64,000 nt of DNA, taken from the NCBI RefSeq assembly GCF_028288465.1, contig NZ_JAQBNR010000056.1, forward strand, positions 62,001-126,000, read 5' to 3'. Each line of letters starts with the position of its first letter. The stretch's first letter is position 1. The translations under genes were made by a program, and so were the position numbers. Source of the DNA: Ferruginibacter sp. GTDB lineage: Bacteria; Bacteroidota; Bacteroidia; Chitinophagales; Chitinophagaceae. This document shows positions 44,793-55,085 of the stretch, piece by piece. The notes under the pieces are model-generated. The model saw only the letters and a program-made list of their open reading frames with translations, was not told where the DNA came from and made no database searches.

Positions 44793-46349
44793 TCAGTACC
44801 CGGAATTTTGTATAATCTGACCGTTTGATAAATCGATTTCAGATTGAGGGATGGGTAACAAAGTGTATTTTTCATCAAACGCTGCAATGCCTTTTGCTGC
44901 TGCCATTCTTACAGCTAAACGTCCTGTTCGGGTAAGATAATCACGGCGATGTCCTTCCATACTTAGTTCCACACGTTGCTCATGCCAAATAGCATTACCC
45001 AAGTTTAATTTATCCATAGTCGTCAAATCAGGCAATAGTGTGCCAGTATAACTTAAGTCATAGACCGTGGAGATACGTTGCGGATCGCTTGGGGGTGTTG
45101 TTCGGGCTCTCTGACGCACTTTGTTTAACCAAGCAAGGGCTTCGGCAGGTTTCCCGTTTTCATTCAGTGCTTCCGCATATAAAAGGATTACTTCAGCGTA
45201 GCGGATGATGTGATAACTTTTTGCTTCATCAATTGAACCAAAATTTGCAACTTTCTCGCTGGGCGGAATATAGAATTTCCGGTTAAGTCTTCCACCAGCA
45301 GTTCCGATATTAACTACAGTATAAGGCGTAGCGCCATTGGGGAATACATCTCCCTTGAACAAAATTGTATAAATAGCGCGGGGATCTCCTTTTTCAAATT
45401 CATTTTGCAAGTCTTCGGTTGGTTCATCTTGTCCGAAGCCCCCGATAGGAGCATCGCCCGGTTGAAAGAAAGCTAAGTTAAAGGAACCTTCACCTGGAAA
45501 AACGCCAGTGTTGGACTTGTGTTTAATATCGAAAACAGATTCCGGATTATTATTGTCACCAGTTTTCCTAAAAATAGCGCCATAGTCGCTCAATAATGAA
45601 TAGGTACCTTCATCAACCACTTTTTTCAAAGCAGCTTCCGCTTCGATATATTTTTTCTGAGACATGTAAACCTTTCCCAACAAAGCGTTAGCAGCACCCG
45701 ACGTTGCCCTGCCATCGTTGGCAGCGCCCCACTGTGTTTTTGTTGGCAAGGCAGAAGCCTCGGTCAGATCCTTTTCTATTTGTGCGTAAACCTGCGCTTT
45801 CGGCGTTTTTACCATCGCAACTGTCGCAGGATCCAAATACGTCAATGGCATGGGGACATCACCGAAGTATTTCACCAGCTCGTTATAACCATATGCACGG
45901 AGGAACCTGGCCTCATTTGCAATATTCGTTATCGTGGTGGCATCTCCCGTTACTACCGATTGTTTATCAAGAACAAGGTTGCAAACTGCAATCATGTTGT
46001 ACATACTCGACCAATAAACGTTGATGATAGTATTGGTAGTTGTCTGCTGATTTGTAGAAAACTCGGATATACCCGGAATCGGAAAACTTGAGGCGCCTGC
46101 GCCTTTCAATGCATCATCAGAGCCTACATCTCCAAAGACCCATCTGGCGGTTTCGTAAGCTGGAAAAGTTGGCTGTTGTAAGTAATTATAGGCGGCTGTA
46201 AGTGTGTTATTCAGATCGGCTGCTGTTTTAAAATAGCTCACATCCGTCTGCACGCCAAGTGGTGGTTGATTCAACAAATCCTTTTTACAGGAAGCAGTGG
46301 ACAGGACGAACGCCGCTAAGGCCACTTTTGTAAGGAAATTCTTTTTCAT
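44793..46349 (-). CDS. SusD/RagB-family glycan-binding lipoprotein
   Basis: This is a 518-residue outer-surface lipoprotein that caps the SusC transporter and binds oligosaccharide. The signal peptide ends in LSTASC (Cys21). NNTLTAAYNYL, FLRAYGYNELVKYFGDVPM (the RA-x-x-Y-x-x-L motif), TSGAANALLGKVYM with following TPR-like helices, and YAEVILLYAEALNE with LNKVRQRA are typical. The C-terminal W-H-E-Q-R-V-E-L-S-M-E-G-H-R block is intact. It follows SusC by 26 bases on the minus strand and is ended by a strong hairpin. Start is the ATG before the lipoprotein signal. Confidence 0.95.
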   Translation of the reverse strand: MKKNFLTKVALAAFVLSTASCKKDLLNQPPLGVQTDVSYFKTAADLNNTLTAAYNYLQQPTFPAYETARWVFGDVGSDDALKGAGASSFPIPGISEFSTNQQTTTNTIINVYWSSMYNMIAVCNLVLDKQSVVTGDATTITNIANEARFLRAYGYNELVKYFGDVPMPLTYLDPATVAMVKTPKAQVYAQIEKDLTEASALPTKTQWGAANDGRATSGAANALLGKVYMSQKKYIEAEAALKKVVDEGTYSLLSDYGAIFRKTGDNNNPESVFDIKHKSNTGVFPGEGSFNLAFFQPGDAPIGGFGQDEPTEDLQNEFEKGDPRAIYTILFKGDVFPNGATPYTVVNIGTAGGRLNRKFYIPPSEKVANFGSIDEAKSYHIIRYAEVILLYAEALNENGKPAEALAWLNKVRQRARTTPPSDPQRISTVYDLSYTGTLLPDLTTMDKLNLGNAIWHEQRVELSMEGHRRDYLTRTGRLAVRMAAAKGIAAFDEKYTLLPIPQSEIDLSNGQIIQNSGY

Positions 46350-46375
46350 ATCGCTGTTTATTTTTTTGTTAGTTT

Positions 46376-49300
46376 TTAGAAAGTAAGATTCACCCCTAAA
46401 CTGTATCTTTTTACTTTTGGATAAATTGAGAACTCGCGACCTCCTTGAATAGGACTGGCGGTTAAACCGGTTTCAGGGTCAACTCCGGTATATTTTGTAA
46501 TTGTGAAAAGGTCTGTTCCACCCACAAAAATCCGGCTGCTGGTAATACCCGCTTTTTTCAACCAGGAAGCAGAAATATTGTAGCCAATCTGAAGGTTTTT
46601 TAAACGCAGGTAAGAACCATCTTCAACGTACCAGTCAGACACCCGAAAATTTCGATTTCTATCTACGGTAGAAATAGCAGGTTGTGTGTTTGAGGTGCCT
46701 TCACCTCGCCAGGCTGCCTCGTAATTCGTCAAATCACCATTATAAGTTCCAGTGAGGGTGCCCCTGTAAAATTTGTTAAGATTAAACAACTTGTTGCCAT
46801 ATGATCCCTGAAATAAAACGGCAACATCGAAATTTTTATAACCCAGGTTTAGATTGAAACCATACAGAAGCTTCGGCAAGGGATTCCCAATATACGTTTG
46901 GTCTGCGGCATTTATAACGCCATCTTCGTTTAAGTCTTTGAATCTAAAATCACCCGCCAATGCGTTCGGTTGAATCTTGGTGCCATTTTTACTGTATGCA
47001 TTCAACTCTGCAGCGTTTTGGAAAATACCATCGGTTACATAACCGTAAAATTCGCCTACCGATCTTCCTGCTTCAGTTTTGTTAATGGTTAAAGCGCTTG
47101 TAAAGTCACTAGATACAATTGGATTATTACGCGGTCCAAGGCTGGATACTTTGTTGATAAAGGTGGAAACATTTGCAGAAATTCCGTAAGTGAATTTGCC
47201 GGCACTTCCCTGGTAAGCAGCCGTTATTTCAAATCCTTTGTTCTGGATCTCGCCTGCATTGGTATATGGAATACTGGGGAAACCAGTATAAGATGGTAAT
47301 GCTACCTGCAGCAACATATCCCTGGTACGTTTTACGAAATAATCTGCAGAGATGGTTAGCTTATTTTTCAGGAAACCAAGGTCCAATCCAATATTGGTTT
47401 GTTCTGATGTTTCCCAGGTAATACTCGGTGTACCCAAAGAGCTTAAATAGTACCCGGTAGTCACAGCGTCACCAAAAACATAGCGATAGCCATTGCCCCC
47501 TTCTACTAAAGAAAGATAAGGATTATTGGTTCCTCCGGGCATGCTTTGATTACCAATCTGTCCCCAGCCTGCTCTCAGTTTTATCATGCTTACAGCAGTA
47601 GAAAGCCCTGAATTCTGAAAGAATTTCTCACTGCTTATTTTCCACCCACCTGACACAGAAGGGAACACGCCCCACTGCTTACCTGCTGCAAATTTGGAAG
47701 AACCATCCCGGCGCACCGTAGCTGTTAAGAGGTACTTATCAGCATACGAGTAGTTAACCCTGGCAAAATAAGATCTGAGTGAATAGTTGGCCCTGTTGCC
47801 AAATAGTGAAATTGGCCCTGTTGCCGCATTTATTACCTGTAATCCGGGATCATTGTTGGCAGTACCCTGGCGGGCGCTGTTCAGAAATTTTGACTTATAC
47901 AATTCTTCGGTATACCCTACAAGACCAGTGACAGAATGATTACCAAATTTTTGGTTATAGGTTAATGTATTCTCCCATACCTGGCCAAAAAAATCGCCAC
48001 GTTGTTCTGTTACGGTGCTTACATCATTTCTTTCAATGGGAGCAATAAAATATTTGGGGTCATAGGCAGAACGGCTGGTCGTGTTATAATCATAACCCAT
48101 GCTTGACCTTAATTTTAATCCTTTTACAATTTCAAATTCACCGTACACATTGCCTACCAGTTGCACAAGGTTCGTCCGGTCGTTCATCCTGGCAATTAGT
48201 CCTGCCGGGTTGGATTGACCTGCCGTAGCTGACACTACTGAGTTATAAAATTTGTTGTAACGATAATCCGGATCGCTCATATCAGGGTTAGACTTTAGTA
48301 CAGGCGAGAGTGGGTCTGAGTTTAATAGCAGGTTAACAATGCCACCAAAAGTGTTTTCACCATACCGGCCAGAAGTGAGAGAATTAGTAATGTTCAAATT
48401 CTGACCTATGGTTAAACGTTTACCAATGGTATAATCAGTATTCAAACGAAATGTGTACCTTCTATAAGCACTATTATCTATAACGCCTTTTTGATCAAAG
48501 TATCCGGCACTTGCTGCATAGCGCACATTATTTGCTCCACCACGAACAGCCAGGTCATAGTTTTGAATAACCGCAGTCTTTAGAAGTTCCTTTGCCCAAT
48601 CGGTGCTGTTACCCTTGTCATACTCTGCCTTCACGACTTTGACATAGTTGAAAAAGGGGTCGGCAGTTGTGAACGGATCGATGTTGGGATCAGCGTTTGC
48701 AACCGAACGCAGATAACCATTTAAATAAGCGGTTTTCTTGTAATCAAGGTATTGGTCACGATTTAATGTCTTTTGCAAATTGCTTACTTTACTAATAGAG
48801 GTGTTTGCATTAAGGGTTATGGTGGGTTTACCGCTAGTACCTCTCTGTGTGGTAATTAACACTACCCCATTAGCCCCCCTGGAACCATAAATAGCTGTCG
48901 CAGATGCATCTTTTAACACCTCGATTCGTGCAATATCAGAAGGATTTAAAAAGTTGATACTACTAACAAACATGCCATCAACTACATACAAGGGATCATT
49001 ATTATTAACTGTACCTATCCCCCTTATCCGTATAGAGCCTTCACTTCCCGGTGCACCGGAATTAGTACTAACCATCACACCCGAAGCCCTACCCTGCAAC
49101 GCATCTGTTACATTAATTGGGGTGGCTTTAGCCAGGTCTTTAACACTAACCGAAGAAATTGCCCCGGTCAAATCGGTTCTTCTTTGCGAACCATAACCAA
49201 CCACTACCACTTCGCCCATATTTGCGTCAAACCGCCCTAGTGACACGTTTATGCTCACTTTGCTACCAACAACAATTTCTTTTGGTTCAAAGCCAACGAA

Positions 49301-49561
49301 CGTAACCACTAAACGGGAAGAAGTAGAAGGAACACTAAGGGTAAAGTTTCCTTGTTGATCTGTACTTACACTTTTGCTGGTGCCCTTAACCTGCACAGTT
49401 GCACCAGATAATGGATTCCCTTTTTCATCAGAAATTTTTCCAATAATAGATTGTTGTGCAAAGGAAGAGTAGCTAAAAAGAAGGAGGACAAGAGTCTGTA
49501 GTAGTAACAGTTTTGAGATAGCTCTTCCCCTAGGCATAGAAGCCCGAAGATTTTTTTTCAT
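46376..49561 (-). CDS. SusC-like TonB-dependent glycan transporter
   Basis: This is a 1,061-residue outer-membrane protein. A signal peptide (residues 1-36) is followed by a carboxypeptidase D regulatory-like domain (38-110, IIGKISDEKGNPLSGATV), the TonB-box-like EVVVVGYG (117-124), a plug domain (LYVVDG, IEVLKDASATAIYGSRGANGV) and a 22-stranded barrel ending in LGVNLTF. It takes oligosaccharides into the periplasm with energy from TonB. It is first in the susCD operon, diverging from the AraC-type regulator. A polar head (RASMPRGRAIS) precedes the signal hydrophobic core. The length is normal. Confidence 0.95.
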   Translation of the reverse strand: MKKNLRASMPRGRAISKLLLLQTLVLLLFSYSSFAQQSIIGKISDEKGNPLSGATVQVKGTSKSVSTDQQGNFTLSVPSTSSRLVVTFVGFEPKEIVVGSKVSINVSLGRFDANMGEVVVVGYGSQRRTDLTGAISSVSVKDLAKATPINVTDALQGRASGVMVSTNSGAPGSEGSIRIRGIGTVNNNDPLYVVDGMFVSSINFLNPSDIARIEVLKDASATAIYGSRGANGVVLITTQRGTSGKPTITLNANTSISKVSNLQKTLNRDQYLDYKKTAYLNGYLRSVANADPNIDPFTTADPFFNYVKVVKAEYDKGNSTDWAKELLKTAVIQNYDLAVRGGANNVRYAASAGYFDQKGVIDNSAYRRYTFRLNTDYTIGKRLTIGQNLNITNSLTSGRYGENTFGGIVNLLLNSDPLSPVLKSNPDMSDPDYRYNKFYNSVVSATAGQSNPAGLIARMNDRTNLVQLVGNVYGEFEIVKGLKLRSSMGYDYNTTSRSAYDPKYFIAPIERNDVSTVTEQRGDFFGQVWENTLTYNQKFGNHSVTGLVGYTEELYKSKFLNSARQGTANNDPGLQVINAATGPISLFGNRANYSLRSYFARVNYSYADKYLLTATVRRDGSSKFAAGKQWGVFPSVSGGWKISSEKFFQNSGLSTAVSMIKLRAGWGQIGNQSMPGGTNNPYLSLVEGGNGYRYVFGDAVTTGYYLSSLGTPSITWETSEQTNIGLDLGFLKNKLTISADYFVKRTRDMLLQVALPSYTGFPSIPYTNAGEIQNKGFEITAAYQGSAGKFTYGISANVSTFINKVSSLGPRNNPIVSSDFTSALTINKTEAGRSVGEFYGYVTDGIFQNAAELNAYSKNGTKIQPNALAGDFRFKDLNEDGVINAADQTYIGNPLPKLLYGFNLNLGYKNFDVAVLFQGSYGNKLFNLNKFYRGTLTGTYNGDLTNYEAAWRGEGTSNTQPAISTVDRNRNFRVSDWYVEDGSYLRLKNLQIGYNISASWLKKAGITSSRIFVGGTDLFTITKYTGVDPETGLTASPIQGGREFSIYPKVKRYSLGVNLTF

Positions 49562-50003
49562 GATGGAAGCAATTTTTGTTGTTTTGAAAAGGTTGATTTG
49601 TTTGTTATAAAGCGTGTTAAGTTTGTTGTTAATAATTCTGAGCCTTTCGAAAAAGGAAAAACCTGTATTTGTATTAATGCACCACTTCTATTTATAAAGT
49701 CCCTTAGTATATATTGTCCTTATACGTCTATCGATAGAAAATTCCTAACGCTTGACCCAGCTTTTGCTGGGGATCTTATAAATGTTATTTTTACCAACCT
49801 AACCACGACTAAGAGCTTGTTACTCTCCTATGGTGAAATTGTAAAAAGCAACTTGATATCACTACTTCTTAAGCTGTATGAAGATCACATCAAACTAAAA
49901 TTCAAACAAATACGCCCTTTGCCATTTCTGATACACTATTTACATACATTTGCCTAAGAAAGAACTATTGGCTGCCCATACGAATCATTTTGTTCTATTT
50001 TAA
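49562..50003. other. Divergent control region, susC and araC-type gene
   Basis: This 442-base spacer should hold the promoters of both susC and the AraC-type regulator. A promoter-like match for the regulator is listed separately. I found no exact TAnnTTTG match reading toward susC. The plus frame 49598-49957 is AT-rich and lacks family similarity. Confidence 0.45.
49918..49952 (+). promoter_or_regulatory. Bacteroidota-type promoter candidate for the AraC gene
   Basis: TTTG (49918-49921) and TACATTTG (49945-49952) match the -33 and TAnnTTTG -7 elements known for Bacteroidota primary sigma factors. The spacing (23 bases) is slightly longer than usual. The -7 box ends 51 bases before the start codon of the regulator. 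Confidence 0.4.
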
Positions 50004-50870
50004 ATGAAAAAAATATTCAAAGAACTTCCCCCGCCAATTGACTCCTCCTTTCTTGTAAAACAGGAGATCACTACACAATTTGCCAATCCCTTTCATTATC
50101 ATGATGGCTATGAGCTTACATTTATTCTCCAGGGACGGGGCAAATTTTATGGCGGCAACCAGGTAATGAATTTTGCCGAAGGGGATGTCTATTTTCTTGG
50201 CCCGATGTTTCCTCACTATTTCGTCAATGAAAAACCTTCCAGCCTGGATGAACCCATGGCACATTCTATTTCCGTACAATTCCAACACAACTTCCTGGGC
50301 AAAGAATTGCTGGAGAAACCGGAATTTTGTGACATAGGAAAGCTGTTGAGGCTTGTTCAATCATCAGGACTTAAGATCACTACACCGAACAAAGTATCGG
50401 AAAGATTATATTATGAGCTAACCGAACCAGGGATAACAAAAGTTTTACTGTTGCTAAGAATGCTCGACCGTTTAGCCATATTACCTGACAAAAACCTACA
50501 GGTGATTGCGCTTCATTATTATGATAATACCGACAGCTATAAAGATTTTTCCAAGCTGGACCCCGTTTACCACTATGTGTTGGAAAACTTTAAAGAAGAT
50601 GTAAATTCCAGGAAAGCAGCCAGTCTTGCCTTTTTGAATGAAGCTGCTTTTTGCCGTTATTTCAAAAGACAAACAAAAAAAACATTTTCACAGTTTGTCA
50701 ACCAGGTACGGACCACACATGCCACCTCATTGCTGCAGGATAAAAACAAAAGCATTGCGGATGTCTGTTATGAATGTGGCTTCAACAATCTTTCTTACTT
50801 CAACCGGCAGTTCAAAAATCTTACCAACAGGTCGCCTTTAGAATACAGAAAACAATATGAGCAATCATAA
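50004..50870 (+). CDS. AraC-family transcription regulator
   Basis: This is a 288-residue regulator. An N-terminal cupin-like sensing domain has FHYHDGYELTFILQGRG and GDVYFLGPMFPHYF. About residues 185-288 are the two-helix-turn-helix AraC domain, with NEAAFCRYFKRQTKKTFSQFVNQVR in the first and IADVCYECGFNNLSYFNRQFK in the second, ending in PLEYRKQ. It is the only plus-strand gene of the glycan region and lies divergent from susC and next to the GH3 gene, so it most likely senses a sugar from this locus and activates it. Confidence 0.92.
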   Translation: MKKIFKELPPPIDSSFLVKQEITTQFANPFHYHDGYELTFILQGRGKFYGGNQVMNFAEGDVYFLGPMFPHYFVNEKPSSLDEPMAHSISVQFQHNFLGKELLEKPEFCDIGKLLRLVQSSGLKITTPNKVSERLYYELTEPGITKVLLLLRMLDRLAILPDKNLQVIALHYYDNTDSYKDFSKLDPVYHYVLENFKEDVNSRKAASLAFLNEAAFCRYFKRQTKKTFSQFVNQVRTTHATSLLQDKNKSIADVCYECGFNNLSYFNRQFKNLTNRSPLEYRKQYEQS

Positions 50871-50967
50871 CGGTATAACCTGGCTGACCCATTGGAAAAT
50901 TCACTTTTCATATATCAACGCTGCCGGATGGCAGGAAGTTTACGACATCTTACACGAGAATCTTGCA

Positions 50968-53295
50968 TTACTCCGTTACCTTAAGCCGTATGCTATCCGT
51001 TTTGTGGGATGATGTTCCTACCATGATGGTAAAATCTCCCGGCTCTACCACCCACTTCATATCCTTGTCATAAAAGGCCAGTAGTTCGGGACTAATTCGA
51101 AATGTCACGGTTTGTGATTGGCCCGGTTCCAACCCTATTTTCTTAAAACCTTTGAGTTCTTTTACTGGTCTTGGAACCGAGGAAAATTCATCCCGGATAT
51201 ATAGCTGCACTACTTCTGCACCGCTTCTATTGCCTGTATTTTTTACATCAACACGCACCGTTGCTGTACCGTTCTTCTTCATGGTTGGAGCACTTATGGT
51301 CAAATTTGAATACTGAAAGGTGGTATAGCTTAAACCATAGCCAAACGGAAACAAAGGACTTACATCAAGACCTACATTATAGCCACGACGAGAGGAAGGT
51401 TTGTAACTGTAATAGGCAGGAATGTGACCGGCACTCCTGGGAAAAGAGATTGGCAACTTTCCGCTTGGATTCACATCACCAAACAAGGCATCTATCATCG
51501 CATAGCCACCCTCCTGTCCTAAGAACCAACCTTGCACCACCGCTGGTACAGCCTCCACCAAATGACCGATGCTTAGTGGCGGACCACTGTTCACAAAAGC
51601 ACAAGTTGGTTTGCCAAGCGCCACAATTTGGTCAATCAAATCATTCTGTCCGCTTAATAATTCCAGGGTGGATAAATCTCCCGGTGAGGAAGGATCCCAA
51701 CCCTCCCGACTGGTAGCGGCATTGCTGCCAACAAATAATACAATCACGTCTGCTTGTTTGGCCACTGCAACAGCGTCTGCCATTCGCTTCTGGTTTTCTT
51801 CCATGGAAGCCAACTTGATTTGCGGAGCCGACCAGGTATCTGTATCCGTGATCTTTACGCCTTCTGCATATAAAACTTTCATTTGCGAGCCATACTTTTC
51901 TTTCAACGCTTGCAATGGCGAAATGCAAACACGGGGAACACTCGAATATCCCCCCAATATGCATTTGTCAGCGTTGGGGCCAATGAATGCGATAGTCTTG
52001 ACTATGTTTTTATCAAGGGGCAAAATGTTATTGTCGTTTTTCAACAACACCATTGATTCAGTAGCAGCTTTATAAGCAATCGCTCTTTTTTGAGGACTTC
52101 CTACTATCTGTTCGGCTTTATCCGCATCAACATACGGATCATCAAACAAGCTTACCCTAAATTTATTGACCAGGATCCTGGTTACTGCATCATCCAACTC
52201 TTTCATGGATATTTTACCATTGAGAACATATTGCTTTAAATTTTTGAAACTTTCCGGGTCCGGGTTTTCAGTGTCAATTCCTGCCTTAAATGCCAGATAT
52301 CCTGCTTCATCAGTTGAAGGTGTGATTTTGTCGATATTTTTCAAGTTGCTTACGCCACCATAATCGGAAACAATTACTCCTTTAAATCCCCATTCTTTTT
52401 TAAGTATGTCAGTCAGTAATTTTTTGTTGGCATGTGCCGGCATGCCCCAGAGTTCGTTATAAGATGACATCACATTCATGGCGCCCGCTTCCTGGATGCA
52501 GGCTTTAAATGGCGGGAAGAAAACTTCCCTCGCCGATAGTTCATCCACATTGCTGGGTGCGGTGTTGTTACCGCCTTCGCTTTGCCCGTGCACACCAAAA
52601 TGTTTCAGTGTTGCTGCCACATGACTATCATCCAAATACACACTGTTACCCTGGTAAGCCTTTACTTGCGCCACTGCCAAACGTGAAATCAAAAATGGGT
52701 CTTCACCCATTGTTTCTTCGGTTCTTCCCCAACGTGGGTCACGCACCACATCCACCACTGGTGCTAAAACCTGCTGGCCACCTCTGGCTCTTATTTCTTC
52801 GGCTACATGGGTATAAATCTCCGTCACCAGATTTTCATTCCAGGAGCTGGCCAATCCCATTGGTGTAGGAAAGCTGGTAGCATCTTTGGCTTGTTGACCG
52901 TGCAGGCCTTCTTCGTGAATCATTACGGGGATCCCGAGCCTTGTTTTTTCAACAAAAAATTTTTGAACCATGTTGTATAACAATGCTGCTTCTTTTGGAG
53001 CTAACCCGGGATTAGCCGGTCCTCTATCATCGTTGATTCGGGCAATTTCTCCCAACCCGTTTTTCAACGATTTTTCTGCCTTCGTTTCATCAAAATGACC
53101 ATTGGTCATGATTGCTGATTTCTGTCCCCAAATGCATTGCAATTGCATCAGCTTTTCCTCCAACGTCATTCGGGAAAGCAAGTCTTTGGTTCTTACTTCG
53201 GGAGAAAGCTTTTTGTTTTTGTAAGGTGGCCGTTGGGAGAATGCAACAGGCTGTAAAGTGAAAGCAGCAAAAAGTAGAATGACAATTTTTTTCAT
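50968..53295 (-). CDS. GH3 beta-glycosidase
   Basis: This is a 775-residue exported GH3 enzyme. The ATG at 53295 gives MKKIVILLFAAFTLQPVAFSQ, a good signal peptide; the ATG at 53346 would place it internally. The barrel has the VLAPVVDVVRDPRWGR motif, KHFGVHGQ and VIVSDYGG, whose aspartate (about D311) is the nucleophile. The alpha/beta sandwich and a fibronectin type III-like C-terminal domain (NTGNRSGAEVVQLY) follow. It cleaves terminal beta-glucose or beta-xylose from oligosaccharides, probably in the periplasm. It opposes the AraC-type gene end-to-end and starts the minus-strand run of hydrolases. Confidence 0.93.
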   Translation of the reverse strand: MKKIVILLFAAFTLQPVAFSQRPPYKNKKLSPEVRTKDLLSRMTLEEKLMQLQCIWGQKSAIMTNGHFDETKAEKSLKNGLGEIARINDDRGPANPGLAPKEAALLYNMVQKFFVEKTRLGIPVMIHEEGLHGQQAKDATSFPTPMGLASSWNENLVTEIYTHVAEEIRARGGQQVLAPVVDVVRDPRWGRTEETMGEDPFLISRLAVAQVKAYQGNSVYLDDSHVAATLKHFGVHGQSEGGNNTAPSNVDELSAREVFFPPFKACIQEAGAMNVMSSYNELWGMPAHANKKLLTDILKKEWGFKGVIVSDYGGVSNLKNIDKITPSTDEAGYLAFKAGIDTENPDPESFKNLKQYVLNGKISMKELDDAVTRILVNKFRVSLFDDPYVDADKAEQIVGSPQKRAIAYKAATESMVLLKNDNNILPLDKNIVKTIAFIGPNADKCILGGYSSVPRVCISPLQALKEKYGSQMKVLYAEGVKITDTDTWSAPQIKLASMEENQKRMADAVAVAKQADVIVLFVGSNAATSREGWDPSSPGDLSTLELLSGQNDLIDQIVALGKPTCAFVNSGPPLSIGHLVEAVPAVVQGWFLGQEGGYAMIDALFGDVNPSGKLPISFPRSAGHIPAYYSYKPSSRRGYNVGLDVSPLFPFGYGLSYTTFQYSNLTISAPTMKKNGTATVRVDVKNTGNRSGAEVVQLYIRDEFSSVPRPVKELKGFKKIGLEPGQSQTVTFRISPELLAFYDKDMKWVVEPGDFTIMVGTSSHKTDSIRLKVTE

Positions 53296-53406
53296 GATGA
53301 TTTTATTTAAATTCCTGAATCGTAAGACAAAGCGGTGTGTCCGCAAAAGAGTGGCGATGGACGATAAATGGTGAATCCACTATCGCTTACTCCTGAAGAT
53401 TATTCG

Positions 53407-54579
53407 CTATTTAAAATCTTCCAGCTTCCATGCCTCTTTCCAATAAATTTTGGGAACGCCATTTTCCCAGGTAATGGGAAGCCATACATAAGTTGCCTTA
53501 GTGGTAACATCCCAATCAGTTCTTCTGATATTTCTCATATCAGTTAAGGCAACTTCTTTGGAGTTCCGCTCCCTCGGCTTAAGAGATTTGTAACGTTCAC
53601 GGATTTTATCTTCCTCCTGCCTGGGAATGTTGGTGCCGCAGGTTTCGGGCATCCATCTATCGGCAAGTGCAACGTATAAATCTTTTTTGCCAGGAATTTT
53701 TATCACGTCTGTAATCTGCGAGCAATAGGAGGTGTGTGAAGTATCAGCAGGATGTGGATTGCCAAGGTCTGTATAGGCGCCATGATAGTCACTGAACATA
53801 GAAACCAGCGACTGGTTGGGTGAGAATCCTGAAGTGCCTGACGTAAACAAATAGTGCTTGCCGTTTCGCATGAAATGGGTGGGCGCTTCCCGGGTAGCAG
53901 GAGGAAGCTTTCCGGAAAAATGCACGGAATAATTTTCCGTCACAGAGGTAAAATCATCGGTTAAGGTTGCGCAAATCATTTCATAGTGAGGACGCTCGAA
54001 CCAGATATACCCCTGGCCGGTTTTCTCATCCACGTATAAATCAAAATCGCCACTTTCGAACCCGTTTGGCCGAAATCCTTTTCGTATAATCTTATAAGGC
54101 CCTACGAAATTATCTGCTTGCAATACGGTCATAAACTGCCCATCATCCCCTCCTAATATCTTTATCCAGGCCACGTACTTGCCAGTTTTGGGACAATAAA
54201 TAATATGTGGTCTATCAATCCACTGGGAAGGGTTAAGCGGCGAGTATATGTTAGTCATATCAGGCGGAATAATAAATCCTCTGTCTTGCCAGTTATAAAA
54301 ATCTTTTGAGGTATAGCAGCGGATACCGTATGTCCAAATGTTACTACCTTGTGTTGTAAACTCTTTATTCTCGCCGTACCAATAGTAAGTGCCGTCTTTA
54401 TAGAACACCGAAAACCCATGGGCTTGTATAGGCTTACCGTCTGTATTCAGCCAAATTGCTCCCGGCGTTATAGAATGATATCTTTTACTTTTCTCTACTT
54501 GTCGCACATGTTGTTTTAGCGGGGAGCAAGCTGCCAGTAATACAAGAATAACAGCAGAAGTATAAACAGTTTTTTTCAT
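53407..54579 (-). CDS. GH43-like glycosidase lipoprotein
   Basis: This is a 390-residue lipoprotein. The ATG at 54579 gives a signal with LLAAC (Cys18). The five-bladed propeller is recognised by TDGKPIQAHGFSVFYKDGTYYWYGENK near the start, GFESGDFDLYVDEKTG in the middle, and LPITWENGVPKIYW near the end. This opening (T-D-G-x-x-I-x-A-H-G) is that of the GH43 group containing exo-beta-1,3-galactanases, where the usual N-terminal catalytic aspartate is replaced. A galactan-cleaving role is thus a reasonable guess. It is directly downstream of the Dabb gene and close to GH3. Confidence 0.78.
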   Translation of the reverse strand: MKKTVYTSAVILVLLAACSPLKQHVRQVEKSKRYHSITPGAIWLNTDGKPIQAHGFSVFYKDGTYYWYGENKEFTTQGSNIWTYGIRCYTSKDFYNWQDRGFIIPPDMTNIYSPLNPSQWIDRPHIIYCPKTGKYVAWIKILGGDDGQFMTVLQADNFVGPYKIIRKGFRPNGFESGDFDLYVDEKTGQGYIWFERPHYEMICATLTDDFTSVTENYSVHFSGKLPPATREAPTHFMRNGKHYLFTSGTSGFSPNQSLVSMFSDYHGAYTDLGNPHPADTSHTSYCSQITDVIKIPGKKDLYVALADRWMPETCGTNIPRQEEDKIRERYKSLKPRERNSKEVALTDMRNIRRTDWDVTTKATYVWLPITWENGVPKIYWKEAWKLEDFK

Positions 54580-54631
54580 AATAATTATTGCTGCTATATA
54601 CGAGTTTAGACAGGTTAACAAAAAGATTATT

Positions 54632-54940
54632 TCAATATCTCGTATCAATTTCCAGGAAATCTTCCACTTCTTTTAACCAGTGATTTTGAATAAAAGCAAC
54701 ATGAGCCGGGTGGTTGTTATAGGTATTATACAACTGCTGGGTAGCGAATTCCATAGATAGCCCGAATTCGAATTTGTTTTGCTTACTGGTTTGCTTCAGA
54801 CACTCAAATTTTTCTACACCGGGAATCGCAGCTAATTTTTTTGCTGTTGCTAAAAACGCTTGCTCGGATGGCGACCCTTTAGGATGTTTGAGTGTAAAAA
54901 AAACAGAATGGTATGTTCTTGTTAGGTTTGATGGTGTCAT
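54632..54940 (-). CDS. Dabb (stress-responsive A/B barrel) protein
   Basis: This is a 102-residue protein with the Dabb domain. It has YHSVFFTLKHPKGSP, a buried helix FLATAKKLAAIPGVEKFECL, then FEFGLSMEFATQQLYNTYNNHPAHVAFIQNHW and a final F-L-E-I-D-T. The dimeric barrel includes epimerases, mono-oxygenases and heme proteins; the H-P-x-H motif is conserved in this branch. The gene sits upstream of the GH43-like lipoprotein and downstream of the DUF1593 gene. A role as sugar mutarotase-like or accessory protein is possible, but this is inference. Confidence 0.8.
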   Translation of the reverse strand: MTPSNLTRTYHSVFFTLKHPKGSPSEQAFLATAKKLAAIPGVEKFECLKQTSKQNKFEFGLSMEFATQQLYNTYNNHPAHVAFIQNHWLKEVEDFLEIDTRY

Positions 54941-55085
54941 TGTTGATTGATAAACGATCAGTGAAAAAGGAGCAGGGAAAGCGTGATTTCACGTTTGTTT
55001 CCTTGCTGGCAAGATGAAGATTGATCAATGTGCTACTTTGGCCCGGCTCGTGTATTATAGCCACCTGTTCGGCAATAGTTATTCG

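Noticed and set aside
49598..49957. 119-codon plus-strand frame before the AraC gene
   Set aside because: Non-conserved, AT-rich, and covers the expected promoter region of susC and the regulator.
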